Of a stretch of DNA of 64,000 nucleotides, positions 1 to 10,835 are shown in pieces. The notes beneath the pieces were generated by a model. It had not been told where the DNA came from, ran no database searches, and saw only the letters and a list, made by a program, of their open reading frames with translations. Every line of letters starts with the position of its first letter. The first letter of the stretch is position 1. Source of the DNA: Cymodocea nodosa (Eukaryota > Streptophyta > Magnoliopsida > Alismatales > Cymodoceaceae); the NCBI GenBank assembly GCA_036874045.1, contig CM072341.1, forward strand, positions 14,396,501 through 14,460,500. The letters are read 5' to 3'. Made by a program: the position numbers and the translations under genes.

Positions 1-1180
1 GATGTATGTATAACATTAAGATTTGGAACTGATATACCACCAAGAATTCAAAAAGAAAGTAATATGAAGGTGGAAAAGAACAAAATTCAAAATGATAACG
101 AAAATGTAATATTTGAAAATTTAGAAATCAATGAAGACAAAACTGAATCTGAAAATGAGATTAAAAATGATCAACCGAATCAAATGAAAGAAAAAGAATC
201 TTGTAAATCATAATCATTAGCACCCTATCCTAAAATATTACAACAAACATTTCCTGAGAAATAAGAAAAAATTAGAGAAATTTTTGAAAAAGTACAAGTT
301 AACATTCCTTTGTTAGACTTATTGCAGAAAATGTCATCTTGTGCTAAGTTTCTTAAGGATTAGTATACTAAGAAAAGAGAGCGAAAAGTTTTAAGGAAAG
401 TCTTTTTAGCTAAGCAAAGTAGTTCCCTATTTCTGCCACAAATTCCTAAAAAGTTATCTAATCTTGGAATCCCTGTTATATCATACACCATAGGAAATAC
501 CATCCTAGAAAGAACCTTAATAGACCTAGGTGCAGGTATAAATGTTATGTTGAGTGATATATTTGCATCCTTAGGATTAGAAGGCTTAATCCCTACTAGA
601 ACTGTTATTCAATTAGCTGATAGAAGTATAAGATACCTTAGAGGAAAAATTGTAGATGTCTTAATTAAAATCAAAAACTTCATATATCCTATTGATATTG
701 TGATTTTAGATTCCCAACAAATTAAACATCAGAATCATGATACATCTTTAATTTTGAGAAGACTATTCTTAGCAACATCAAGGACTGTTATAAATTGTAA
801 AACTAGAGTGATGAAGTTAGCATATGGTAATGAGGATACTCAATTAAGCATTTTCAAACCAGAAAAGTTTGAGGAGTTAGAAACGTCCTTACATACTATA
901 GACTTTTTAGAGGATGAAGGAGATATGCTAGATGATGTGATTCAAGAAGAATTAAATAGGCAACTAAATTCTGAAACTTTAGAAGTAAGCGAAAGCATAG
1001 ATGTAGAAGGAGATCAAGAAAAGATTTACGAAGAAGATGAGAATGTTCAATTAGGAGCTCTAGCTTCTGATGGTTAACATTTAGATTTGAAACATTTACC
1101 TCCTAAATTAACCTATATATTTCTGGAAGAAAAATGAACATGTCCAATCATTATTGCTTCAAATTTAAAAGAGGATCAAA
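1..1180 (+). pseudogene. Gag tail and aspartic protease region of Ty3/gypsy copy A
   Basis: Translation gives a charged linker (RFGTDIPPRIQKES), a gag/pol boundary stretch with stops at about 210 and 262, and then a retropepsin-like fold. The active-site loop reads LIDLGAGINVM near 520-550, followed by LGLEGLIPTRTVIQLADRS, as in plant Athila/Tat proteases. The longest open part is 547-1077. The catalytic Asp of DLGA is kept here, whereas copy C has Asn. Stops at about 210, 262 and 361 recur at the same places in copy C. The element is decayed, so no active enzyme is expected. Confidence 0.75.
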
Positions 1181-1185
1181 TTTCT

Positions 1186-1930
1186 AAATTAAAAGATGTA
1201 GTAAAAACTTATAAAGAGGCAATAGGATGGACTATGACTGATATAAAAGGGTTAAGTGCAACTTTATATTGTCACCACATATATTTAGAAGAGAATGCTA
1301 AACCAGTTAGAATTCCTGAGAGGAGATTAAATCTAATCCTTAAAGAAGTAGTCAGGAAGGAAATAGTTAAATGGTTAGATAATGACATAATTTATCCGAT
1401 TTCTGATAGCTCATGGGTTAGTCCAATTTATGTAGTTCCTAAGAAATTAGGATTAACAGTTATTAGGAATGAAAGTCAGGACTTGATACCACTAGAATTC
1501 AATCAGGTTAGAGAGTATGTATAAACTATAGAAAGCTGAATGTTGTAACTAGGAAAGATCATTTTCCCTTACCTTTCATAGATCAAATGCTAGAAAAATT
1601 AGTAGGGCAAGAATATTTTTATTTTCTAGATGGGTATTCAGGATATAACCAAGTTTCAGTAGTATTAGAAGATCAAGAGAAAACAACTTTCACCTGTTCT
1701 AATAGAACTTATGCTTTTAAGAGAATGCCATTCGGATTATGTAATGCACTAGCCACCTTTCAAAGGTGTATGCAGGGCATATTCACTAGAATGACTGAAG
1801 ATTTTTTAGAAATATTTATGGCTGATTTTACTATTTATGGAACTTCATAGGAAGTGTGTTTAAACAATTTAGACCAAGTATTAAAATGCTGTGTAGAAAA
1901 AAGTTTAGTTTTAAATTAGGAAAAATGTCA
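1186..1930 (+). pseudogene. Reverse transcriptase domain of Ty3/gypsy copy A (catalytically broken)
   Basis: Two open segments, 1234-1524 and 1587-1850, are joined by a frameshift near 1500-1525. RT landmarks in order are IYVVPKKLG (fingers), YRKLN-like sequence after the frameshift, motif A FLDGYSGYNQV and motif B FKRMPFGLCNALATFQ. Motif C should read F-M-D-D-F but reads FMADF at about 1817-1831, so the first metal-binding Asp is replaced by Ala. An in-frame TAG follows at 1848-1850, where the family has Trp. The family synthesises cDNA from element RNA; this copy cannot. Confidence 0.85.
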
Positions 1931-2654
1931 CTTCATGGTTAAACAAGGAATAGTCTTGGGACATGTTGTTTCAAAGAAAGGGTTGGAAGTAGATAAAGCT
2001 AAAATAGAAGTAATTTCTAATCTACCAGAACCTAAATCAGTAAAAGATATTAGATCATTTCTAGGACATGTAGGATTTTATAGAAGATTTATTAAAGATT
2101 TTAGCAAAATAGCTAGACCTTTAACTAATCTATTAAAAGATGACCCATTCAACTTTGATAAAAATTGCAAAGAAGCATTTTTCAAGCTTAAAACTAGCTT
2201 AATTTCAACTCCTATAATACAAGCACCTGATTGGAGCCATCCATTTGAATTAATGTACAATGCATCTGATTTTGCTATAGGAGTAGTGTTGGGACAAAAG
2301 ATAGAAAAATCTCCTAGAGTGATTCATTATACAAGCAAAACATTAAATGATGCTCAAGTTAATTATACTACTACTAAAAAAAAGCTGTTAGCTATTGTGT
2401 TTTCCTTAGAAAAGTTTAGATCATATCTGATTGGAGCTAAAGTGATAGTATACATGGATCATTCAACTTTAAAACACCTAATAGCAAAGAAAGAGACTAA
2501 ACCTAGATTGATTCGATGGATATTATTATTACAAGAATTTGACCTAGAAATTAAAGATAAAAAAGGTTGTGAGAATGTAGTAGCAGATCATTTATCAAAA
2601 TTACAAATAGAAAAATCAAATATTGAAATTAAGGATAATTTTCCTGATGAATAG
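1931..2654 (+). pseudogene. RT connection and RNase H domain of Ty3/gypsy copy A
   Basis: The segment is open from 1935 to 2654. It begins with the palm/thumb motifs [18 protein letters not shown] and [19 protein letters not shown], then the RNase H domain with [18 protein letters not shown] and [10 protein letters not shown], and ends with the tether [12 protein letters not shown]. Two acidic residues usual in this family are changed: CDAS has become YNAS, and the TEKELL-type glutamates have become lysines (TTKKKLL). These are consistent with G-to-A changes. RNase H would normally degrade the RNA strand during reverse transcription. Confidence 0.85.
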
Positions 2655-2699
2655 TTAATGACCATCAACACAATGCTTTGATACATAGACATAGTTAAT

Positions 2700-3953
2700 T
2701 ACTTAGTTACTGGTTTAACACCTAAGGATTGTAATAGATAGGATAAGAAATTGTTCTTTTCAAGAGTAAAATATTACGACTGGGAAGACTCATATTTATT
2801 TAAGAAATGTCCTAATCTAGTTTTAAGAAGGTGTATCCTAGAAACTGAATATCAGAGTATATTGTCTTTCTTCCATGACCAAGCATGTGGAGGGCATTTT
2901 GGTTTAGGGAAAACTACTGCCAAAATTCTATAATGTGGATTTTATTGGCCAACACTATTTACATATGCTCATAAATGCTGCTTAAGTTGTTTAAGATGTC
3001 AACAAATAGGAAGAATATCAAAGAGGAATATAATGCCTTTGAATCCTATTATTGAGGTTGAAATCTTTGATATATGGGGAATAGATTTTATGGGTCCATT
3101 TCTTATGTCTAATCAATTTAATTATATATTATTAGGGGTGGATTATGTATCTAAATGGATAGAAGTTGTTCCTACAAAAACTAATGACAACAAAGTAGTA
3201 ATACATTTTATAAGAACTAATATAATTGCTAGATTTGGAATACCTAAAGCTATTATTAGTGATAGGGGAACTCATTTCTGTAATAGAAGTTTTGAAGCTT
3301 TAATGAAGAAATATGGAGTAAATCACAAAATTGCAACATCATATCATTCGCAAACAAGTGGACAAGTAGAAAGTGCAAACAAACAAATTAAGTTAATCTT
3401 AGAAAAAGTAGTAAATCCTACTAGAACAGATTAGGCTAATAGATTAATAGATACACTTTGGGCTTATAGAACTACTTATAAGACAAGCTTAGGTATGTCA
3501 CCTTTTAGGCTAGTATATGGAAAAAGTTGCCATTTACCAGTTGAAATTGAACATAAAGCCTATTAGGCATTAAAAACTCTAAACACTAATTTAAATCAAG
3601 CTGCTGAAAATAGAAAAATGCAATTGATTAAATTAGAAGAATTTAGGAATGAAGCTTATTCGAAGATTGTAAAAGAAAAAGAGAAAATGAAGTTCTAGCA
3701 TGACAAGAAAATTATTCCAAAAACATTTAAAATAAGACAAGAAGTATATCTTTACATGACTAGACTTCATAACCATCTAGGAAAATTAAGATCTAGATGG
3801 GCAGGACCTTACATAATTTGAAATATTTATCACTATGGAGTAATTAAAATTGAAAATCCTAAAAATTAGAATATATTTAAAGTAAATGGACAAAGACTTA
3901 GACCTATTCTGAAGATTCCAAAAAGTTCATTTGGAATTATAGAAGAAGAGTAG
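2700..3953 (+). pseudogene. Integrase of Ty3/gypsy copy A
   Basis: The integrase has the HHCC zinc site (FHDQACGGHFGLGKTTAKIL, then CLSCLRCQQIG) and the DDE core: Asp in IWGIDFMGPF, Asp in ISDRGTHF and Glu in SGQVESANKQIK are all present. The GPF-YxxxLP-type continuation ([17 protein letters not shown]) and GQRLRPI near the end follow. Stops interrupt it at about 2931, 3432, 3564, 3697, 3820 and 3867, several at positions where the family has Trp. The frame ends at the TAG at 3951-3953. There is no chromodomain, which supports the Athila/Tat side of the tree. Confidence 0.85.
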
Positions 3954-4024
3954 AGGACTACTCGAGCTTTACTTAGTAAGAAATCATCTAAGTTAGTTTT
4001 GAAAAAAAAAAACTTAATTAAACA

Positions 4025-4335
4025 TAGTCACGATTCAACCGAAAGAAATTATCGGTTTTACCGAAACATATATTAAAAGAAAAAAATTTTGTTGCGGTTC
4101 AACCGAAAGGATCCATTGGTTTGACCGAAACATAAAAACAAAAAAAAAATATATATTATATTAAGTAAAAATGTCGATTTTACTGAAGCATAGTATCGGT
4201 TCAATCGGTAGGAAAAAAGAAGAAGAAAAAGTAATTAATTTCAATTCAACCGAGGAATATAATGGTTTGATCGAAATTCTAAAATGTTGAAAAATTAAGA
4301 GTCGGTTAGACTGAAAATTCTTCAGTCTTGACCAA
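4025..4335 (+). repeat. Degenerate minisatellite with paired CGGTT/AACCG motifs
   Basis: About five units of 65-75 bases follow the pol stop. Each has a GGTTCAACCGAAA-like motif followed 15-30 bases later by GGTTTGACCGAAA or a decayed form, near 4035, 4100, 4190, 4245 and 4310. GGTT and AACC are themselves complementary, so each unit can fold. I did not see this array in copy B upstream of ORFx. Confidence 0.6.
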
Positions 4336-4379
4336 AGTAAATTATTATTATAAGTACTTTTATTAGTTATAATTTTATG

Positions 4380-4540
4380 GAAAGTCTGTTGAGTTACGCT
4401 TAACTCAACGAACTTACTCCGTTGAGTCTAGGATAAGCTAACAAGCTTACTCTGTTGAGTTAACTATAACTCAACAGAGTACTATAGTTAAGTCCACAAA
4501 CTTAGTCCATGGAGTTAACCGTAACTCCACAGAGAAGTAG
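4380..4540 (+). repeat. Inter-ORF hairpin cluster between pol and ORFx
   Basis: This is a run of inverted repeats built on GTTGAGTTA/TAACTCAAC. The best is 4449-4480: 14-base arms (ACTCTGTTGAGTTA and its exact complement) around a 4-base loop. A second pair uses TGGAGTTA/TAACTCCA at about 4508-4530. The same cluster is found upstream of ORFx in copy B at 24655-24750. Confidence 0.8.
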
Positions 4541-4710
4541 GTGAGATAGCGAGAGTTTGCACGGGAAAATGACCCGATTACCCACCTAAAACTTAGGGTT
4601 TATTTATACTAAAACTAGGGTTTGGGGGCATTATCCGCAAAATCATTTAGAACTTAGAATAGTAGAAATCAAAGTGATTCCATTTTGTTCCGTCACACCA
4701 CGAGATCAAG

Positions 4711-4877
4711 ATGACGCTAGAGTTCTAGGAGGAAGTTGACACCATGAGATTTCTTAGAGAATCAGAAGAATGGCATACAAGACAAAAGATTAGGAACACA
4801 ACTCGGGAGAAAGAGCTACAAAAGGTAGAATTTGACATCTTGTATTAGAGGAAAGTTTTAGTAGATTTAGATATTAA
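4711..4877 (+). pseudogene. ORFx of copy A, 5' part, cut by the Harbinger insertion
   Basis: The segment starts at ATG 4711 after an AT-rich leader. The translation contains MRFLRESEEWHTRQKIRN and aligns by eye with the start of ORFx in copy B (24479 downward), which reads MRFLKELEEWYTRQKIKN. The frame breaks at TAG 4846. The sequence stops at the Harbinger target duplication TAA (4875-4877) and resumes at 11030. The function is unknown; see the copy B entry for the most complete version. Confidence 0.6.
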
Positions 4878-4935
4878 AGCCTTGTTAGTGCATGATGGAA
4901 AATTTTGACGAAAAGGAAAAGGAAAATTCTGACGG
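4878..4935 (+). repeat. Left terminal inverted repeat of the Harbinger element
   Basis: Begins AGCCTTGTTAGTGC, followed by an A-rich stretch with GACGAAAAGG and GACGGAAAG. The complement of the right end gives GGGGGGGTTAGTGCC and then TTGACGGAAAGG. The first 7 bases differ, but the spacing to TTAGTGC is the same. Confidence 0.75.
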
Positions 4936-5157
4936 AAAGAAAAAGGAAAATTTGTAACAAAAAGGAAAAGGAAAATTTTGATAAGGGTTTAGTGCAAGAT
5001 GGAATGTTTTGATGGAAATTCTGACAAAGGTTTATTACAACTAATATTCGAAAAAAAGAAGAAAATCTTGGAAAAAAAGAAATTCAATTATTTATTACAA
5101 CTAATATTCGAAAAATACAAATACATCTTAATTCAAATATTACAATACTAAATAATA

Positions 5158-8100
5158 TCAAGCAGTTCTTCCATCCCACATTGTCATCATCATATCTTCT
5201 TGCATCTTATCTGCTATTTCTTTTCTTTGTTCTTGAGTCATTTAAACCTATGCATTGCTTTCCATATGTATCTCTACTATTGGTTGTATGTCATCAATAA
5301 TATTTAACTCTTCCAAATCATCTTACAAGTCTTCAAGTAAATCTTCCTTATCAATCTTACGAATAAAATTATGAAGCAAAAAACATGCGATGATGTTCGT
5401 GTTTTCCCAACACTACACTAGAAAAACTTGGATTTGTTACTTCTATTTTTACTTAGTTAATTTATCTTTATGCCTATTCTTTCTTTTAGAAGTAAACAAA
5501 CAACCTTTAATACAATTTAGATATTAATTCCAATTTGTACTTTAACTGCAAGTGCACAGTGTCTATTGTATTAGTGTGTAAGTACAGGTCGATCCCACAG
5601 GGAATTGCTGACGAATTTAAGAAATGTTTGATTGTGAACAATTCAAATTTATATTCAATAAGCACTCCGTTGGGTTACAGTTAACTCAACGGACTAAGTT
5701 CGTTGAGTTATGGATAACTCAATGGACTATCCTCATGGACTTAAGTTAACTCCACGAGCCTATCTCTTCTTTATAATACTGCTAATTACAGAGGAATTCG
5801 GCCAACCATTAGGCGATTCCACAGATTGTAAATAACATCAATTAAGCTTTTTAATGCTAGTTAACATTGGATTTATCATTATGCAATACTAACATTCAGA
5901 TGATTCAAACAGTAACCATTAAAATCTTTAAGTTGTTTTGTACAAACCAATTTCAGTAAACTGTAAAATTAAAACTAACATAAAACAATCATAAAACTGA
6001 TACAGATAACATTAATCACGATACAACACCAACAATACAACACTCAAATACAACATACAAACAAAGATAAATTGTTTTTGGTATTTTTGTTTTGATGTGA
6101 TGGGTGAAAGGTGAAATGTAAAGTAATTTCACTTGACAGTAAATACTCCCGACACTACTTGCAACGCGATTACACCACTGAAAATTGAACCACTTACAAT
6201 TCTGTCTCCTCTCCCTATAGAATCGCGAGTCTAGAATTGCAAGATGATCTCCTCTTCAGCATATAGGCATCAACCCGAAGCTAAGGCTAAAAGCTTTACG
6301 ATCTCCTAAAATATGAGTTGGCGCTTGGTGAAAATGTATTCCCTTCTCGCGATGCGATCACTCCTCAAAGTGGTTGTCAAGCACTGTGTTTGGCTCGGAA
6401 TCGACCCGACATCAGGCAAGTATCCTCACAGACCTCCGATGATTGGTGATTATGGTGGTGATATGATGGTTGGTGTGATACTTCGGAGAATCGCCGATAC
6501 TGTCTGCAAAAAGTTCGGTGCTCCTCCTCTGTATACACTGGTCGTCCATCGATCACACCCTTTCTTTTTTTTCTTCTTTTCTTTTATATTTCTTTAGTGG
6601 TAACTGCTTCTGCTTGAATGGTCAGTTGGATTTCCTTCCTTCAGATCAACGACGATGATTTCTTTCTCCCTACGCGATTGAATTCCTGCGTGATACGTGC
6701 AAACGTGGTTTTTCCTTCCAACTGTCTGTTCCTGCAACTGCTACAGTGCATATTAGAAAATATATAGTCAGTGGCGTTACAGATAACTCAACGGACTTCC
6801 TTCGTTGATTTAACTATAAAACATGTGCAAAAATAACAACTTAAGTTTATAACGCTAACCTAACGTGTTGCCTTAGTGTATTTTCATGTAACTCAACGTG
6901 TGTAGTTATACTAATTTAACGAGTTATAACGTAAGTAAATCTACCAGCTCTCAACACGTGTTAGCAGCAGTTTAAACATAAAATAACATTCCGGAGAGTT
7001 ACAGGTATAACTATCCGATGCTTAGATGCATTTTTGGATACTTAAGAATTTCACAGCCTGCAATTTACCGACAGTTCATAAATGTACTAAATTAACATTA
7101 ATTCCCCAAAATTAAGCAGATTCTTCAATTAAAGCATATAATAATGCAATTATAACATAATGGCTTAATTCTCATATGATAAGCTAAATATTATGCAATT
7201 AACCATCATTTAACCATTAATAATATGCACTTTTTCATTCTAAACAGATGACAATCTTCACTTGTGTTTCATATGGATATGGCATTTGACTACATAATAT
7301 TGAGAATCGATGTTTCATAACTCCAAATGTACGCTCAATGACTGTTCTCAGTTGTGAATGTTTGTAGTTGAAATTTTCTATAGCATTACAAGGAACTCTA
7401 TCATTAACATAATTAGATAGATAATATCTTACACCTCGATATGGACAAATATATTCTGGTCGATTTGGATATCCAACATCAACTAAGTAGAACTTACTTG
7501 TATAAAAAAATTATTAGTATGGTGATGGAAAATTAACTTCTAGAAGTAGAAAACACATTTACTTGGTGGAACCTAAAAACCATTAGGTCTAGTAATTGCA
7601 TCTTAGAAAATACAAGCATCAACAGCTGATCCTTTCCAACCAGCTAAAATATATGTAAATTCCATATCAAAATTACATACTGCTATTACATTTTGAGATA
7701 ATTCACCTTTCTTGTTCATAAATCTTGTTGTTTCTTATCCATAAATAATTGCTTTGATATGTGTACCATCAATAGCTCCAATACAATCCTATAAACATGC
7801 ATTTTTATTTTGATATTGTTTAAAATAACATTAAAGATAAGGAAACTACAAAGGTGTGGAAATGTATCTTAAAATATGGGTACACATTTGAGTCTTGACG
7901 AATTCGACTTGGTGTTTCAGATAAAGGTCTTGCTAGAAGAACATGATTTAGTCGTAATACAGCATTCAAGACTTCATTAAAGTATTTACTAACTATCCAA
8001 CTTGATCGACTAAATCGTTCTGTAGTTACTCCATACCTTTGATTTCGCCCAACTATCACAAGGAACATGGCAAACTTCTCTTCTACACTGATATTGTTGG

Positions 8101-8419
8101 TATCTTTCAGGACTTCTTCCCTCCTCATTAATTCACAAAAACCCTTGAAAATACTTTGACTCATTCTATAAATTTTTCGGCAATTGTAAACTTGATGTGG
8201 TAAAGAAGGATCTAGTAATCTTCTTATATAATCTGCACCCTCTTTACTATAAATACGACTTGTACTTGAAAACAAAGTTTAGGTACTTGCAATCCCTGCT
8301 AAAATATTCCAAAAAGCAAGTAGACGTATTCGCCTTCTTCTAGCATGTTCTTCCTCTTCTTCAAATAACATCAATGTGTCATTTACTAGTTTGTCAAAAT
8401 CCTCTTCAAAATTCATCAT
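5158..8419 (-). pseudogene. PIF/Harbinger (HARBI1-like) DDE transposase, split by a solo LTR
   Basis: Read on the minus strand, it starts at about 8419 (MMNFEEDFDKLV) and includes a helical N-terminal region with the open segment 8275-7820. A probable small intron follows, whose acceptor TTTATAG precedes DCIGAIDGTHI near 7787. The DDE residues are Asp in GAIDGTH (about 7770), Asp in FYLVDVGYPNRPEY (about 7480) and Glu in VIERTFGVMKHR (about 7335). After MPYPYETQVKIVI the gene is broken by the solo LTR at 7246-5394 and resumes as ACFLLHNFIRKIDKEDLLED, ending at TGA 5160-5158. Several TAG/TAA stops show it is dead. The family cuts and pastes the element at TWA sites. Confidence 0.85.
5394..7246 (-). 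mobile_element. Solo LTR 1 of the gypsy family, 5-bp duplication GATGA
   Basis: The element begins TGTTCG and ends TAAACA on the plus strand. It is flanked by exact direct repeats GATGA at 5389-5393 and 7247-7251. Removing it with one GATGA restores the transposase reading frame. Its biological orientation is minus: read that way it starts TGTTTAGAATG, as does the LTR at 26048. It contains TAACTCAACGG-type inverted motifs, ACACGTGT G-box-like sites and the conserved GGGATCGACCTGTACTTAC stretch near its 3' end. There is no internal region, so it is a product of LTR-LTR recombination. Confidence 0.92.
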
Positions 8420-8719
8420 CACCTACAAAATTTCATGTTCAAACATATTACAAGGTTGTAATATAAATAAACATACTACATGAAATCATTCCACAATTAA
8501 TAGAACATAACAAAATATGATAAACAAACATCTGACATAATATCATTCCACATTTCAAGTCCAAACAAAAAGTAGTTACATCATACATCTAATACAAAAA
8601 ACAAACATGTAAATCATCTTTATTCTTCCATCTTTTCTAAGTGAAACTTTAACCATCCTTGTTGCATTTCTTTTGGAATTGATAGAAATATTTTATTGAT
8701 TTCTTGCTTTTAGAATAAT

Positions 8720-9689
8720 TGAGTAGCTTTATATCGATTAGTCAAAGATCTTCAATCTCAAATATTGCTGTAATAGCTTCATCTAAAAAAGACTCAAACT
8801 TCTTTTGCCATGCAAGCATTTCCTTCTTCCATGCAAACATTTCTTTTCGTATGCCAACCATCACCTTTTGTATGCTAACCATCTCTCTCATTTGTTCATT
8901 ACGTACCTCACCATTAATAGTATCTTGTTCACACAAAGTAAGAAAAGCTCGTGATGTATCTTTTAAACATATTGCAATCATTTGTTGAGTTTCTACATGA
9001 GGGAATGCTCGCTTCCCCTTTTTCCTCTACTCCAATGGAGCATGTGTACTTCCTCCTGAACTAGGAGGTATATCAAAATCGATGTCCATTCCATCTTTTG
9101 TAATGTTTAGAGTAAATGTATTTGGAACTTGAGTGTTTGGTACAATATCTACTTCTTCTACCTGTCTAGACATATTTCCACTAGCCATAATACCTTCAAA
9201 AATTAGCTATAATTGCTCATAAATCAAACATGGTTTTCCCTTGCAACTTTCACACTCTGGATGTGCCTACAAAAAATTACAATATATATTAAAAAAAAAT
9301 ATTACAATTGGCATAATCTTAAAGTATGTAAATAAAAATCAAACTTTAATAAACTCCTTCCATATCTCTTCATCTATGTTAGTATACCCTTGTATGAAAT
9401 TCCATCCTCATCCACTCTGATTTGCAATTTTGGAGTAGTTACGATAAATTTGTCTCCATATCTTCAAGCGACTTTCCACATTCTTCTTTGTAATACATGC
9501 ATTTCTTCTATTATTGTATTTTTCAACTACTTCATCCCAAGTGCTCCCTTTTATCTTTCCATCTTGGGTTTTTTTGTTTCCCTCATTTAATACTTCTAAC
9601 AAAATATCTAAAAAGAATGCATTTGCATCAACATTCCAAGTCATATAACTTCGTCCTCCATTACCCCTTCCTCTATTAAGAGTAGTCAT
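8720..9689 (-). pseudogene. Harbinger ORF1: Myb/SANT-like DNA-binding protein
   Basis: The minus-strand start at 9689 gives a short basic head and then WNVDANAFFLDILLEVLNEG, with TWDEVVEKYNN and ESRLKIWRQIYRNYSKI. This is the Myb/SANT-like domain of plant PIF/Harbinger ORF1 and related proteins. After a low-complexity gap the frame continues through IPPSSGGSTHAPLE to the coiled 3' part (8981-8742), rich in Met, Glu and Lys. It lies upstream of the transposase on the same strand, as usual for this superfamily. ORF1 normally binds the termini and imports the transposase. The gap probably holds decayed introns. Confidence 0.7.
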
Positions 9690-10081
9690 TTACTACATAA
9701 GAACAAATATTACTTAAATACTCTGCTAAAAGATTATGAGATTAATGAAAAATGGTTAATGAATTAAATAACCTATGCCAAGCAATAAATGCAAAACAAT
9801 ATCCTATGCCAAGCAGAATTACCTTACAAATCACATCAATAAATGGTTAATGAAAAATTGTTAATGAACGGATGCAAAATATTGAAAATAACAAGTTAAA
9901 GATAAAAATATTGGTTTTCTATTGTACTGATTAATACGAATTAAGTTGACTAGGATTTGCGAGGAAATCCAACTTCCCAATCAATATCTCTCTGGAAATG
10001 TCATTATTAGATTTTCTTCACTCTTTGAAACCTACATATAATTAGATATAGGGCCTTGATCAAGAACACCTCCTTTTCTTT

Positions 10082-10555
10082 GTGTTCCTGTCATCATCCT
10101 TCATGGAAGCGAAGTACAGAGTCCACGACTGCCGTGGTGGGTGGGGGAAGAGGTCGTTCCTGCTGGAGAGACCGAAGAAGGTGATGAGGATGGACGCGGG
10201 TGAGGTGACTGTGGCGAGAGGGTTCCTGTTCAAGGGGTGTCAGCCATCCTCCATCGTCATGCACATTGGGTTCATCACCTTGGAGCCCAATGCCCTCCTC
10301 CTCCCTCAATACATGGACGCCAATCTTGTCCTCTTCATCAAAAAAGGTAGGTGAACTCGAATCTGCAACAGAGCATCTTTGGCCTACTTCTTCCATGTGA
10401 TAAACAAATAATCTGATCACATGGTGGTGGGTTGATGGACCGTTGCAAGGCAAGTGAGAGTGGGGAGCATACACAAGGATGATGAGTTGGTGGAGAAGGA
10501 CCTCAACAAGGGAGACGTTTACCGGATTCTATCTGGGCGAGAGCAAGATGCGGCG
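10082..10555 (+). pseudogene. Captured vicilin-like (cupin) seed-storage gene fragment inside the Harbinger element
   Basis: The plus-strand reading contains KRSFLLERPKKVMRMDAGEV, then MHIGFITLEPNALLLPQYMD and ANLVLFIKKG, matching the N-terminal cupin of vicilin-like seed globulins. A GTAGGTG donor follows at about 10346 and a TTGCAAG acceptor at about 10449. The next exon resumes as VRVGSIHKDDELVEKDLNKG and DVYRILSG, the next block of the same cupin barrel. The intron is still present, so the fragment was captured as DNA. It runs opposite to the transposase and is truncated on both sides. The region is much richer in GC than its surroundings. Confidence 0.7.
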
Positions 10556-10835
10556 GCAATGACGGATGTGACAACAAGGAGGGGGACAACTGTGGTGGCA
10601 GCGATGGATGGTTCCTGGTTGACGAGTGAGATGTGGCGACAACGATGGATGCAACAGATGTAGTGGTAGTGATGGATGGTTCCTGGTTGACGAGCGAGAG
10701 TGAGATGTAGTGGCAGTGATGGATGAGGCAGCAAGGAGGGGGACGGCTGCGGCAAGAGTGACGCGATGGCAAGGAGGGGGATGGTTGCGGAAACAGTGAC
10801 GCGATGGCAAGGAGGGGGTGAGGAAGAGTCAGGCT
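10556..10835 (+). repeat. GC-rich tandem minisatellite next to the captured cupin exon
   Basis: Several imperfect units are present. GATGGATGGTTCCTGGTTGA occurs at about 10603 and 10670. GTGACGCGATGGCAAGGAGG occurs near 10758 and 10796, with related GGCAGCAAGGAGGGGGACGG units. Long open frames on both strands here are by-products of the low stop content of the repeat. Confidence 0.7.

Noticed and set aside
1..3953. Frequent in-frame TAG as a sign of a recoded stop codon
   Set aside because: The surroundings are plant nuclear genes with normal code (the VWA gene is free of internal TAG), and the stops in retroelements sit at Trp/Gln positions expected from deamination.
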